From a virus, in the IMG/VR virus record IMGVR_UViG_3300020470_000084, positions 1 to 34,855 of that record: a DNA stretch of 34,855 bases; one strand, given 5' to 3'. Under the pieces are notes generated by a model that saw only the letters and a program-made list of their open reading frames with translations, made no database searches and was not told the origin of the DNA. This document shows positions 1-8,549 of the stretch, piece by piece (position 1 is the stretch's first letter; every line of letters starts with the position of its first letter). A program made the position numbers and the translations under genes.

Positions 1-1026
1 GGTGGTATATTTAATGATATTATTGGTGGTTTGACAAAAGGTTTAGCAGGTCCATTGGGTGGACTTTCTAAAATATTAGGTGGATTTGATATTGGTGGAT
101 TTTTAAAATCTGGTGCTGAGAAGTTGATGAATCTTAGTAATGTGTTTAAATGTAATAATAAGCAAGAATATGATTTTGGTATAAAGGAGTGGGTTGTGGG
201 CAAAGGACCTAAGAATGCTATTGATATTGGTGTTGATAAAATTTTAGAACTCGCTAATATTGCTGATGGAATGCGTGTTATGGGTGAAGGTGCTATACAA
301 AATCTAAGTATAGCAACTGGTTCTTTAGGTGTATTTGATTTTTTAAATCCAAGTGTTAATATTCCTGGTAATAAGAGTCCTCTTGGTGAATGTTATGCTG
401 GACCTCCTACTAAATGTGGTGGATTCAAGGTTGAGATATTTGGTGGCGGTGGTGCTGGAGCCATAGCTAAAGGTATTTTTGGATCAATTGTTAATGATGG
501 TGCTGGATCAACTGGTAGTATTATTGGAATAGATTTATTAAGTGGTGGAACTGGATATAAATCACCACCATTTATTGAAATTACTGATGATTGTAAGCAA
601 GGGTATGGTGCTATTGCTAGGGCTGAGATAGATGAGGATGAAGAATCTCCTACTTTTGGACAAGTTACAGACGTTTATATTGTTAGTCAAGGTGAAAATT
701 ATCCTGTCCCAGAACCAGAATTGGATTCTAGACCACCTTATGTTGTAGATCATGTAGTTATTGTAAATCCAGGTATTGGATATACCTCGACAGATACCTT
801 TACGGATGAAGATGATAATGATTATAAAGCATATGTTGATAATTCTGGAAGAATAGTTAATTTGGTTCCACCTGATGCTGAACAATATAATGTAAAAGAT
901 GTTGTGAAATTGCCTAAAATTATTATAAAAACAGAAACTGGATCGGGTGCTATACTAAAACCATCATTAAAACCTAGACCAACTTATCAGGGTGAAGTTA
1001 AACAAGTAATTGATTGTATTAGTTAA
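1..1026 (+). CDS. Virion structural protein, 5'-truncated by window edge
   Basis: The frame is open from base 1 and ends with TAA at 1024-1026, so the true start lies outside the window; the TTG at 31 is only an internal possible start. The N-terminal visible part is Gly/Leu-rich and low in complexity. The second half carries repeats of a beta-rich motif of the form GxGYxxPP followed by an acidic segment (around 540-600, 680-730 and 765-800), and a Gly-rich patch lies near 440-460. The same GxGY module recurs in the 1074-aa and 1940-aa genes of this window, which ties it to the virion set. Its position at the head of the structural block suggests a baseplate or tail-periphery protein, but I cannot assign it to a T4 gene number. 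No signal peptide or membrane segment is seen. Confidence 0.7.
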   Translation, partial: GGIFNDIIGGLTKGLAGPLGGLSKILGGFDIGGFLKSGAEKLMNLSNVFKCNNKQEYDFGIKEWVVGKGPKNAIDIGVDKILELANIADGMRVMGEGAIQNLSIATGSLGVFDFLNPSVNIPGNKSPLGECYAGPPTKCGGFKVEIFGGGGAGAIAKGIFGSIVNDGAGSTGSIIGIDLLSGGTGYKSPPFIEITDDCKQGYGAIARAEIDEDEESPTFGQVTDVYIVSQGENYPVPEPELDSRPPYVVDHVVIVNPGIGYTSTDTFTDEDDNDYKAYVDNSGRIVNLVPPDAEQYNVKDVVKLPKIIIKTETGSGAILKPSLKPRPTYQGEVKQVIDCIS

Positions 1027-1034
1027 GATAAATA
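1027..1034 (+). promoter_or_regulatory. Candidate T4-type late promoter (GATAAATA)
   Basis: The octamer GATAAATA lies directly after the stop codon of the preceding gene and 21 bases before the ATG at 1056. It matches the TATAAATA-type late promoter of T4-like phages, which needs no -35 box. Related octamers occur in five other gaps of the structural block. Confidence 0.5.
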
Positions 1035-1055
1035 ACTATTACGAGAACATAAGAT

Positions 1056-1592
1056 ATGGCAGAAAGACCCTCTGATATACAAAATTGGCAAAAGAGGCAA
1101 TTTATTTCTTTTGGACCTAATTTTAGGATTGATAGCTCCAATCCTCAGATGGGTCTTAATGGGGAGATGGTTTATAATTTATTTGCAACAACTGATAGTG
1201 GTGATACTAGTATAATGGGTCTTCAGAATGGAGGCAATTTTCAATTATTTAATGATCAAACTATAGAAATATATGGTAATACTGGACCAAAAGTTAAAGG
1301 TGGTGTTGGTATTAATTTATGTACTTTTAATGGTGGGCAGATAGGACTTACTGCTAAAGGTGGTGGAGAAGTTTTAATTAAAGGTAAGAAAATAATTCTT
1401 GAAGCAGAAGATATTGAAATTTTATCATCTAATACTTTGAGACTAGGTGATAGTTCATGTAGTAATGTTGATATCTATGGAACTAGGATTCATGGACATG
1501 GATCGACTGGTAATTATTTTATAAGATCTCTTTCTAGTGGAAGTCTCACTCAGAGAGCATTTTCTAATAGTCATTGTAAGGATCGGATATAA
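1056..1592 (+). CDS. Small beta-rich virion protein, possibly spike-like
   Basis: A 178-aa protein starting at ATG 1056. Its middle (residues about 65-150) is a run of short alternating beta strands with Gly turns (motifs such as GGVGIN, TAKGGGEVLIKG and KIILEAEDIEIL). This resembles the beta-helical or beta-prism C-termini of phage tail spikes and gp5/VgrG-like needles. No lysozyme domain and no PAAR motif are present. The C-terminus has one Cys and is basic. Its stop overlaps the next start (TAATG at 1590-1594), so translation is probably coupled to the 1074-aa structural gene. A baseplate or spike accessory role is inferred from fold appearance and neighbours only. Confidence 0.6.
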   Translation: MAERPSDIQNWQKRQFISFGPNFRIDSSNPQMGLNGEMVYNLFATTDSGDTSIMGLQNGGNFQLFNDQTIEIYGNTGPKVKGGVGINLCTFNGGQIGLTAKGGGEVLIKGKKIILEAEDIEILSSNTLRLGDSSCSNVDIYGTRIHGHGSTGNYFIRSLSSGSLTQRAFSNSHCKDRI

Positions 1593-4500
1593 TGACATTA
1601 CAGAGTTATGACGACCATGCACCTGGTCAAAATAGAAATCAGAAGGTTACTGAATTTAGTAATGATGTATATGTATATGGAAAATTATATGCTGATTTAG
1701 TTGGTGGGTTAACTGGTGATGGTGGTGCTTTAGAAGTAGATCAGTTAATTGTTAATAATAATTCTACTTTTAATGGTGATATTAGAGTAAATGCTGAATT
1801 AGATGCTGATTATTTAACAGTAAGGCATAGACTTAATGTTGGTGTAGCAGGTACAGTTCTTACTGCTATATCACAACCAAAAAATGCTGATGATGGTCAA
1901 GTTGGTCCAAGAGTTGGTATAGGATCTACACAACCAGATGGTTTATTTCAAGTAGGTGAGAAACTTAAATCATTTATTGTTACTGAAGATGGTGATGTTG
2001 GAATAGGAACTACGACTCCTAGAGTTGCTTTTGAATCTAGAGGTCTTAGTTGGTTAGGTAATAAATGTTTAACTGTTACAGTAGATCCTTGTAGAGTTGG
2101 TATAGGAAGTACTTTACCCGTAACTAAATTCCAAGTTAATGATACAAAAGAAACATCTTTTGTGGTAACAGGAATAGGAACTGTTGGAATAGGAACTTTA
2201 ACACCAGGAACAATACCTAATTATGATCCTTCTGTTTCTGGAGTCATAAAACTTGATATAGATGGTAGTGTTAAGATTGATCGAAATATAATTGACTCTG
2301 CTGATTCTCCAGGTGTAAATGGGTATTATCTGAATAGGGACGCTAATGGTATTCGTTGGGTACAAGCATCTCCAATTGATCAGGATGGTATGTATGCCCA
2401 AGATGAGGGTGTTTATTTACCTACAAATGGAACTTCTCAGTTATTCACTGTATTTAATTATAAACAAATTAATAGTTTAGGTGTTGGAATAGATAATCTA
2501 ATTCCTATACCAAACCCATCAAATCCAACAATGATTTGTGATATACAGACACAGGATTTGTGGGGTTATGTTGGCAGTGCTAATGATGCTCCAATTTATA
2601 GAATGTCTAATGTTGGTATTAAGAATAATAATCCAAACGTAGAATTAGATGTAACTGGTGAAGCTCATGTAACTGATGATGTTAAATTTGATGCTAAATT
2701 GGAGGTAGATGGTGATACCTTCTTAAATTCTAAGTTGGATGTAGATGATGATACGACTTTAAACTCTACTCTAGATGTTGATGGAGGTACAACTTTAAAC
2801 GCTACACTAGACGTTGATGGTGCTACAACACTTAATAATACTCTTGATGTTGATGGAATAGCAACATTTAATGAATCTACTGATGCTAGTAGTCCTACAA
2901 ACGCTTCTGTTCAGATGGATGGTGGTTTAGGTGTTGTTAAAAAGGTACATATAGGTGATAAACTAACAGTAGATAGTCCTTTACAATCTACAGATAAAGA
3001 TACTGGATCTATAATTACCGAAGGTGGTGTTGGTATTGAGAAGAATTTAAATGTTGGACAGAATGCGACGATATTTGGATCTTTAGAATTAGAAAGTTCT
3101 TTAATTGATTATCATAATCTTATTCCTAATCCTGCTACAGGTAAAAAGGATTGGAGATTATCTTCTATTGGTGTTGGTGTTTCTTGGAGACCTTCTGGGG
3201 TAGAAACAGAGAATACAATTTATGTAACAAGAGATGGTAATGATAATAATAGTGGTTTATTGGAAGGTGATGCTGTAAGGACAATTGGTAAGGCTGCTGA
3301 GATAGCACAAGAGGGTGATACGATTAAGGTTAGATCTGGTGTTTATAATGAAAATAATCCTATTGGTTTAAGGAATGATGTTACTGTTTCTGGTGAGGAT
3401 TTAAGATTGGTTACTATTGTTCCTAATAATCCAACAAAAGATGTTTTCCATGTTAGAGCTGGTTGTTTGATTCAGAATATGAACTTTGCTGGAACAAGTC
3501 ATGCAACAAGTCATGTTGGATGTGGTGCGGTTGCTTTTCCACCAATTCAAGCATCTATAAATGCTGGAACAGATTTCCAAGCAGTTACTGGATTTACTGA
3601 ACTTGGACCAGCAAATGAAGGTCCAAGAGGTAGATATAGAAGTCCTTATGTTAGAAACTGTACTAACTTTATGACTGGTAGTATTGGTATGAAGATCAAT
3701 GGTGATCATGTAAATGCTGCTTATACAGGAACTAATAATTTAGGACAAGATATTAAGAGTATGGTTTGTGATGCTTTTACACAATATAATGAGGCTGGTA
3801 TAGGTGTTTCTCTTACAAACAATGCTTATGCTCAGTTAGTTTCTATATTTACTATTGGATGTGATGTTGCTATATTCTGTGGATCTGGTGGTCAATGTGA
3901 TTTAACAAACTCTAATTCATCATTTGGTAATATTGGTTTGAAAGCAGATGGTGTTGGAGATATTGAGTTTGATGGTACGTTAACTGCTCCTATTGATGGA
4001 GAATCTGATAAAGTTTCTATAGAAGATTGTAGAGATTTTAATAATCCTAGACAATATAGAACACCGTTTGATGGTCAGGCAGCATATTTCCATTTAGATA
4101 TGAGTGATTATAATGATACTGCTTCAACAGTACAAATAACTGAACCTTTACAATTCATAAGATCTGTTACTGTTACTAATGGTGGTAATCCAGGTGATTA
4201 TAATGCTGGTTCTCCACCAGTTATTACTGCTTCTTTACCAGAAGGTCCAGAAGCAATAATTGCTGAGTTTTCTCCTAATATATCTGCTGATGGAATTCTT
4301 GAATCTGTTGATATTATTGCTAGTGGTAGAAACTTCTTACCCACACAGAATGTTGTAATGACTATATCTGGTAGCGGATCAGCAACTTGTGAAGCAAATA
4401 TGGATCCAATTTTATACACTGTTGATGAAGCAACTGAAACTCCTACAACAGGTGTAGATGCTGGAAAAACTACAATAACTTTTAATGAATTTATTCCATA

Positions 4501-4816
4501 TCCTGTTAAAAGTGGAGTTAAGATGGAATTGGTGAGATTGAGTAGGATTATAACCAGTTCACATTCATTTGAATATGTAGGTGCTGGTACAGACCTAAAT
4601 ACAGCTAACCCATTCCAAGGTGGAAAACCAATTCCAGAAAATGAAGTTGTTGCCATTAATGGTGGTCAAGTTCCTTTCACAAGTACGGATCAAAAAGGTA
4701 ATTTTAGAATTGGTGATGGTTTGACAATTGATCAAACTACATCTACAATAAGAGGAAGGGACTTTAATAGAGCAATACAAGCACAATTAACACCACTGAT
4801 ATTAGCATTGAAATAA
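1592..4816 (+). CDS. Large virion protein with right-handed beta-helix domain
   Basis: A 1074-aa structural protein. The first third carries fibre-type motifs of the VGIG(S/T)TxP kind, residues 369-428 are five tandem 12-residue units (LDVDGxTTLN), and from about residue 543 there is a pectate-lyase-like right-handed beta-helix start (YVTRDGND, then a hydrophobic ladder with Asn/Gly turns). Around residues 865-960 a GxGY-type beta module also found in the first gene of the window appears. The last ~85 residues (HSFEY, STDQKGNFRIGD, ending in QLTPLILALK) match a module in the 1940-aa gene, as does the TNSNSSFGNIGLKADG segment. These shared parts suggest paralogous tail-fibre or baseplate-periphery proteins. 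Receptor or polysaccharide binding is plausible; no catalytic site is recognised. The start codon overlaps the previous stop and the next gene begins immediately after the stop. Confidence 0.8.
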   Translation: MTLQSYDDHAPGQNRNQKVTEFSNDVYVYGKLYADLVGGLTGDGGALEVDQLIVNNNSTFNGDIRVNAELDADYLTVRHRLNVGVAGTVLTAISQPKNADDGQVGPRVGIGSTQPDGLFQVGEKLKSFIVTEDGDVGIGTTTPRVAFESRGLSWLGNKCLTVTVDPCRVGIGSTLPVTKFQVNDTKETSFVVTGIGTVGIGTLTPGTIPNYDPSVSGVIKLDIDGSVKIDRNIIDSADSPGVNGYYLNRDANGIRWVQASPIDQDGMYAQDEGVYLPTNGTSQLFTVFNYKQINSLGVGIDNLIPIPNPSNPTMICDIQTQDLWGYVGSANDAPIYRMSNVGIKNNNPNVELDVTGEAHVTDDVKFDAKLEVDGDTFLNSKLDVDDDTTLNSTLDVDGGTTLNATLDVDGATTLNNTLDVDGIATFNESTDASSPTNASVQMDGGLGVVKKVHIGDKLTVDSPLQSTDKDTGSIITEGGVGIEKNLNVGQNATIFGSLELESSLIDYHNLIPNPATGKKDWRLSSIGVGVSWRPSGVETENTIYVTRDGNDNNSGLLEGDAVRTIGKAAEIAQEGDTIKVRSGVYNENNPIGLRNDVTVSGEDLRLVTIVPNNPTKDVFHVRAGCLIQNMNFAGTSHATSHVGCGAVAFPPIQASINAGTDFQAVTGFTELGPANEGPRGRYRSPYVRNCTNFMTGSIGMKINGDHVNAAYTGTNNLGQDIKSMVCDAFTQYNEAGIGVSLTNNAYAQLVSIFTIGCDVAIFCGSGGQCDLTNSNSSFGNIGLKADGVGDIEFDGTLTAPIDGESDKVSIEDCRDFNNPRQYRTPFDGQAAYFHLDMSDYNDTASTVQITEPLQFIRSVTVTNGGNPGDYNAGSPPVITASLPEGPEAIIAEFSPNISADGILESVDIIASGRNFLPTQNVVMTISGSGSATCEANMDPILYTVDEATETPTTGVDAGKTTITFNEFIPYPVKSGVKMELVRLSRIITSSHSFEYVGAGTDLNTANPFQGGKPIPENEVVAINGGQVPFTSTDQKGNFRIGDGLTIDQTTSTIRGRDFNRAIQAQLTPLILALK
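2696..2875 (+). repeat. Five tandem 36-bp units inside the 1074-aa virion gene
   Basis: Five in-frame 12-codon units encode variants of LDVDGxTTLNxT (residues 369-428). The units are similar but not identical at DNA level. Length change here would add or remove whole 12-residue blocks of a fibre-like shaft without breaking the frame. Confidence 0.85.
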
Positions 4817-6484
4817 ATGGCAATAGCACCCGTAAATAAATTTGTAAATATTGCTGTTCCTGTAGCACCTGGAGCACAAAAACTTTATGAAGTTCCTACA
4901 GGAACTACTTCACTATTGTTATATGCACAAGTTGCTAATGTGGGAATAAATACATATCCAACAGTTACTTTTCTTCAGAGAAGAGTACAAAGAAGTACTG
5001 AAAATACGAGAGATATAAGAGTTTTAAAAGATGTAGAGATTCCACCTAATGATGCCGTCATATTAGTTGATGGTAGAATGGTTTTAGAGAAGACACCTTT
5101 GGTATTAGATCAGATTTATATTACAGGAACTCAGGAGAATGTTGGTATTATTACAGGTGTTACCTATGATGAACCAACAGGTATTGCTACCGTTATGTGT
5201 AAAGATAAGCATAACTTTAGTGTTGATGATCCAATTACTATGGGTGGAATCTATTTCACTTGTACTGGTAGTACAGGAATAACAACCAATATATTTCCAG
5301 ATCCTCAACAATCATATAATGTTGTAAGTATTGTAGATAATGTTGGAACATCTAAAACATTTACTGCTCATGTAGGTACTTCTAAAGGATACACTCATGT
5401 ATATGAATCGGCAAAGCATAGATTTGTCCGTGCTTTACCTGGAGCAGTTGAAGTAGTTTCTACAACACAAACAACTAATCCACATACAGGACAAACTACA
5501 TTAACTGCTGGTACTGGAACAGTATATGATCCTGTTACAGGTGTAATGACTGTTCAAACTACAGGTGCTCATGGTTTATCTGATGGTGATTTGATTAAGA
5601 TTCTTGATAATAGCCTTACATTTACATGTAATGCTGGTCAAACAGATCATACTTATGCTGGAGGACTAGCAGAAAATGCTGTTACTATTAATGCAGCTTC
5701 TACTCCTGTTCAAAGGGATGTAACTAATGCCACATTCGATACTCTTACGGGTGATTTAGTTTTAACTATAGGTTCTCATACTTTTACAACCAGTGATACT
5801 TGTACAATTTCTACAGAAAAGATTAAGTTTACTTGTAAATTGGATAATGATAGTAGTGTAAAAGCATATCCTCGTGCTGTTACTCCAAATGGTAATGCTG
5901 ATCCAGCATATCTTCAAGCACTAGCAATTACTGCTGTGGCAGCAAATACTATTACTGTTAATGTTGGTGCTGTTACTCCAGTAAGTCAGAATAAAACTTA
6001 TCCAAGATCTACAGACCCAATTAGCGGTAAGTGGGTTAGGGTATATAATACACAGTCTAATAGTAATAAGTTTGATATTCAAGTATTAGATAATACTCCA
6101 TCTACAGATACTTCTACACATACTTGGGTTTCTGCTGATCCTAATGGTATTGTTAAGAGAGGTACTGTATTTGATGTTTCTGATGCTGATTATGATTCAT
6201 CTACTGGAGAAATAGTATTAACAATTGGTTCTAATACATTATTAGCTGGAGATACTATAAGAATAGCAAAAGAGCATATTGTGATGTCATGTACTATGGA
6301 TAATCATTTTACAGATCATGCGTATCCTAGATCAGGTGATCCAGCATATAATACTGATCTATCAATGACTATTGGTGGTACGGGTAAAATTAGAGTTCAG
6401 GTTGGTAAATCACATTCTGGTGGATTCGTTGCTCCATTACAGATGGAGTTTACCGCAAGTGTACTAGAAAATAGTAATGTATAA
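4817..6484 (+). CDS. Virion protein with repeated FCCH-like beta domains
   Basis: A 555-aa protein whose ATG follows the preceding stop with no gap. The N-terminal ~100 residues form a separate domain (VAPGAQKLYEVPTGTTSLLL then VLKDVEIPPNDAVILVDGRM), of a kind seen in phage particle proteins that sit on an assembly platform. After it come about four copies of a ~100-residue beta module with the pattern TGxxxLTIGxHxFxxGDxxxIxxxxxxFTC followed by AYPR or a similar turn (starting near residues 117, 240, 300 and 455). This resembles the FCCH-like domain found in many phage tail proteins. Its stop overlaps the next ATG (TAATG at 6482-6486), placing it in one translational series with the collagen-like fibre that follows. 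Probable role: tail or baseplate decoration; specific function unknown. Confidence 0.75.
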   Translation: MAIAPVNKFVNIAVPVAPGAQKLYEVPTGTTSLLLYAQVANVGINTYPTVTFLQRRVQRSTENTRDIRVLKDVEIPPNDAVILVDGRMVLEKTPLVLDQIYITGTQENVGIITGVTYDEPTGIATVMCKDKHNFSVDDPITMGGIYFTCTGSTGITTNIFPDPQQSYNVVSIVDNVGTSKTFTAHVGTSKGYTHVYESAKHRFVRALPGAVEVVSTTQTTNPHTGQTTLTAGTGTVYDPVTGVMTVQTTGAHGLSDGDLIKILDNSLTFTCNAGQTDHTYAGGLAENAVTINAASTPVQRDVTNATFDTLTGDLVLTIGSHTFTTSDTCTISTEKIKFTCKLDNDSSVKAYPRAVTPNGNADPAYLQALAITAVAANTITVNVGAVTPVSQNKTYPRSTDPISGKWVRVYNTQSNSNKFDIQVLDNTPSTDTSTHTWVSADPNGIVKRGTVFDVSDADYDSSTGEIVLTIGSNTLLAGDTIRIAKEHIVMSCTMDNHFTDHAYPRSGDPAYNTDLSMTIGGTGKIRVQVGKSHSGGFVAPLQMEFTASVLENSNV

Positions 6485-8541
6485 TGCCAAAGTATTTAAG
6501 TGGTAGGGTAAAAAGAGATCCGCAAGATCGATTAGATCCGTTAAGATATAAGTATCTTGGTCTTGCTTCAGCAGAACCTAATCTTGGAGATCCTAGTACT
6601 TCTCCACCAGTTCCTGCTGGAGAGCAATATCAACTTATAACAGTACCTAGTAGACCAGGTGAAAGATTTTGGGTTCCTACTGGTGGTGGATTAATTCCAG
6701 GTGCTATTAGTGTATATGATGAAGGAACTTTAGTTGGTGTTTCTAATAGTATAACTCAGTTTGATTTTCGTGGTGCAGCAGTTGAAGCAACTGTTGATCC
6801 ACAAGCTAATGGTGATCCTGGCATTATGGCCAAGATTGATGTTAGACCTGTAACTATTGACGCTGCTCCACCAAACTCACCAAATCATGGTGAATTATGG
6901 TGGGAATCAGATACTGGTGATCTGATGATATATTTTGTTGATGGTGATGGAACAGGGCAATGGGTGACTGCGAATGCTGGTGGTGGTAGTACAAATCCAG
7001 GACCTCCTGGTCCTCCAGGACCACCTGGTGGTACAGGTCTTACTGGTGATCCTGGTCCTCCAGGTCCAGATGGTGATGATGGTGAAGATGGAGATCCTGG
7101 TCCTCCTGGTCCTCCTGGAACTCCTGGGGCTTCATCATTTCTAACATTAAGTGATACACCTAGTACTTTTGTTTTTAATAAGTGGTTAAAGGTAAACGCT
7201 GCTGGAAATGCCATTGAATGGACTGATGCTCCAACAGCAACTGCTGGTGGAGATGATACTGAAGTTCAATATAATGACAGTGGTTCCTTGGAAGGAATGG
7301 ATAATTTCACTTATAATAAAACAAGTGGAGATGTAAATTTTGCTGGACTTACAAAAAATATATTCTTTGATAAAAGTGCTAATGCTATAAAGGTTGATGA
7401 TGACGCTAAGATATCATTTGGAACTGGTAGTGATAATATAGTAATTCGTCATCAACAGTCTAATAATACCAATTATATTGAGAATAATACTACATTAGAA
7501 TTAAAAGGTGATGAAATTTATATTAAATCAGCAGATGGAGGAACTGATGTAGCTGATTTTAAAAGTTCAGCAGAGGTAAAATTATATTATGCAGGAAATC
7601 AAAAATTTGAGACAGAATCTACTGGTGTAAAAATTCATGGTGGTATTAAAGATAGTCTTAATCTTTTAGGTGGTAATGGGCAAGTATTATCATCTACTGG
7701 AACAGAATTAAAATGGATTGATCAGCAAGGTGGATCTGGTGCTTCTACTTTTACTGGACTTACTGATACTCCAAGTACGCATGAGAATAATAAATGGTTA
7801 AAATCTAGTAATGGTAATCTTATATGGACTGATGCTCCTACTAATACTAATACAACTTATGATTTAACATGTGAGCAGACTTCAGGAACTAATGATGATC
7901 CTTCAATACGATTAACTGGGAATGATAATACTGAGGATGATGTTACTATTACTGGTGGAACCGACATATCAGTAACTCGTAATAGTGATACTCAATTAAC
8001 CATTGCTTATACTGGTAGTGGTAGTGGAGGTGGTATTACTGTAGTTACTGATGATAATCCTCCAACCAATCCTTCTGATGGTGATCTTTGGTGGGATTCT
8101 AATAGTGGTAGATTAAATGTTTATTATCAAGATGCTGATAGTTCACAATGGGTAGATGCTTCAGGTAGAGGTGTAAATAATCCCGACAAACCATTTACTA
8201 ATATTAGCACTGATGTATCAACATCTCATACTTTACAAGCAAGTGATATTTGGAATGTAATTAGGATTACATCTCCAGGTGGTGGTGTAAATCTACAACT
8301 TACAATTCCAAATTTATCTTCTTCTTTAAGTTTTGGTGATGAGTTTAGACTTTTAAATGGTGCTAATGAGTCTATAGATGTTAATGCTAGTGCTACTACT
8401 CTTTATTGGGCTCAATCTGGTGTAAGTGGTGGAGCTGGTGGATACTCTACAGGTAATAGACAAATAGCTGGATATGCTTTGGTTACATTAACTTATATTG
8501 GTAGTAATACATGGAACATTCATGGTGATGGGGTCTTCTAA
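6484..8541 (+). CDS. Collagen-like tail fibre protein 1
   Basis: A 685-aa protein. Residues about 135-160 carry a WWESDTGDL...QWV module, residues 173-217 are fifteen Gly-X-Y triplets rich in GPP and acidic GDD/GED, and the module SDTPSTFxxNKWLKVN...WTDAPT follows, with a second copy near residue 420. A second WWDSNSGRL...QWV module is at about 535-560, and the C-terminal 120 residues look like a compact beta-rich tip. A collagen triple helix would make a trimeric stalk between globular parts. Repeated modules are shared with the 898-aa and 528-aa genes, so the fibres are mosaics of one module set. No catalytic motif is visible; adsorption or tail decoration is inferred. Confidence 0.85.
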   Translation: MPKYLSGRVKRDPQDRLDPLRYKYLGLASAEPNLGDPSTSPPVPAGEQYQLITVPSRPGERFWVPTGGGLIPGAISVYDEGTLVGVSNSITQFDFRGAAVEATVDPQANGDPGIMAKIDVRPVTIDAAPPNSPNHGELWWESDTGDLMIYFVDGDGTGQWVTANAGGGSTNPGPPGPPGPPGGTGLTGDPGPPGPDGDDGEDGDPGPPGPPGTPGASSFLTLSDTPSTFVFNKWLKVNAAGNAIEWTDAPTATAGGDDTEVQYNDSGSLEGMDNFTYNKTSGDVNFAGLTKNIFFDKSANAIKVDDDAKISFGTGSDNIVIRHQQSNNTNYIENNTTLELKGDEIYIKSADGGTDVADFKSSAEVKLYYAGNQKFETESTGVKIHGGIKDSLNLLGGNGQVLSSTGTELKWIDQQGGSGASTFTGLTDTPSTHENNKWLKSSNGNLIWTDAPTNTNTTYDLTCEQTSGTNDDPSIRLTGNDNTEDDVTITGGTDISVTRNSDTQLTIAYTGSGSGGGITVVTDDNPPTNPSDGDLWWDSNSGRLNVYYQDADSSQWVDASGRGVNNPDKPFTNISTDVSTSHTLQASDIWNVIRITSPGGGVNLQLTIPNLSSSLSFGDEFRLLNGANESIDVNASATTLYWAQSGVSGGAGGYSTGNRQIAGYALVTLTYIGSNTWNIHGDGVF
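7000..7131 (+). repeat. Collagen-like Gly-X-Y tract in fibre 1
   Basis: An unbroken run of in-frame Gly-X-Y triplets (residues 173-216) with many GPP units and acidic GDD/GED/GDP units and no lysine. It is more GC-rich than the surrounding DNA because of the Pro and Gly codons. Confidence 0.9.
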
Positions 8542-8544
8542 ATA
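8537..8544 (+). promoter_or_regulatory. Possible late promoter motif (TCTAAATA) overlapping stop codon
   Basis: TCTAAATA contains the stop codon of fibre 1. It ends only 5 bases before the ATG at 8550, so a transcript started from it would have almost no leader. It matches the octamers upstream of 11268 and 13493. Confidence 0.3.
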
Positions 8545-8549
8545 GCAAA

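Noticed and set aside
4831-4838. CGTAAATA resembling the late promoter octamer
   Set aside because: It lies inside the coding part of the 555-aa gene, after its start codon, and is explained by the codons of VNKF.
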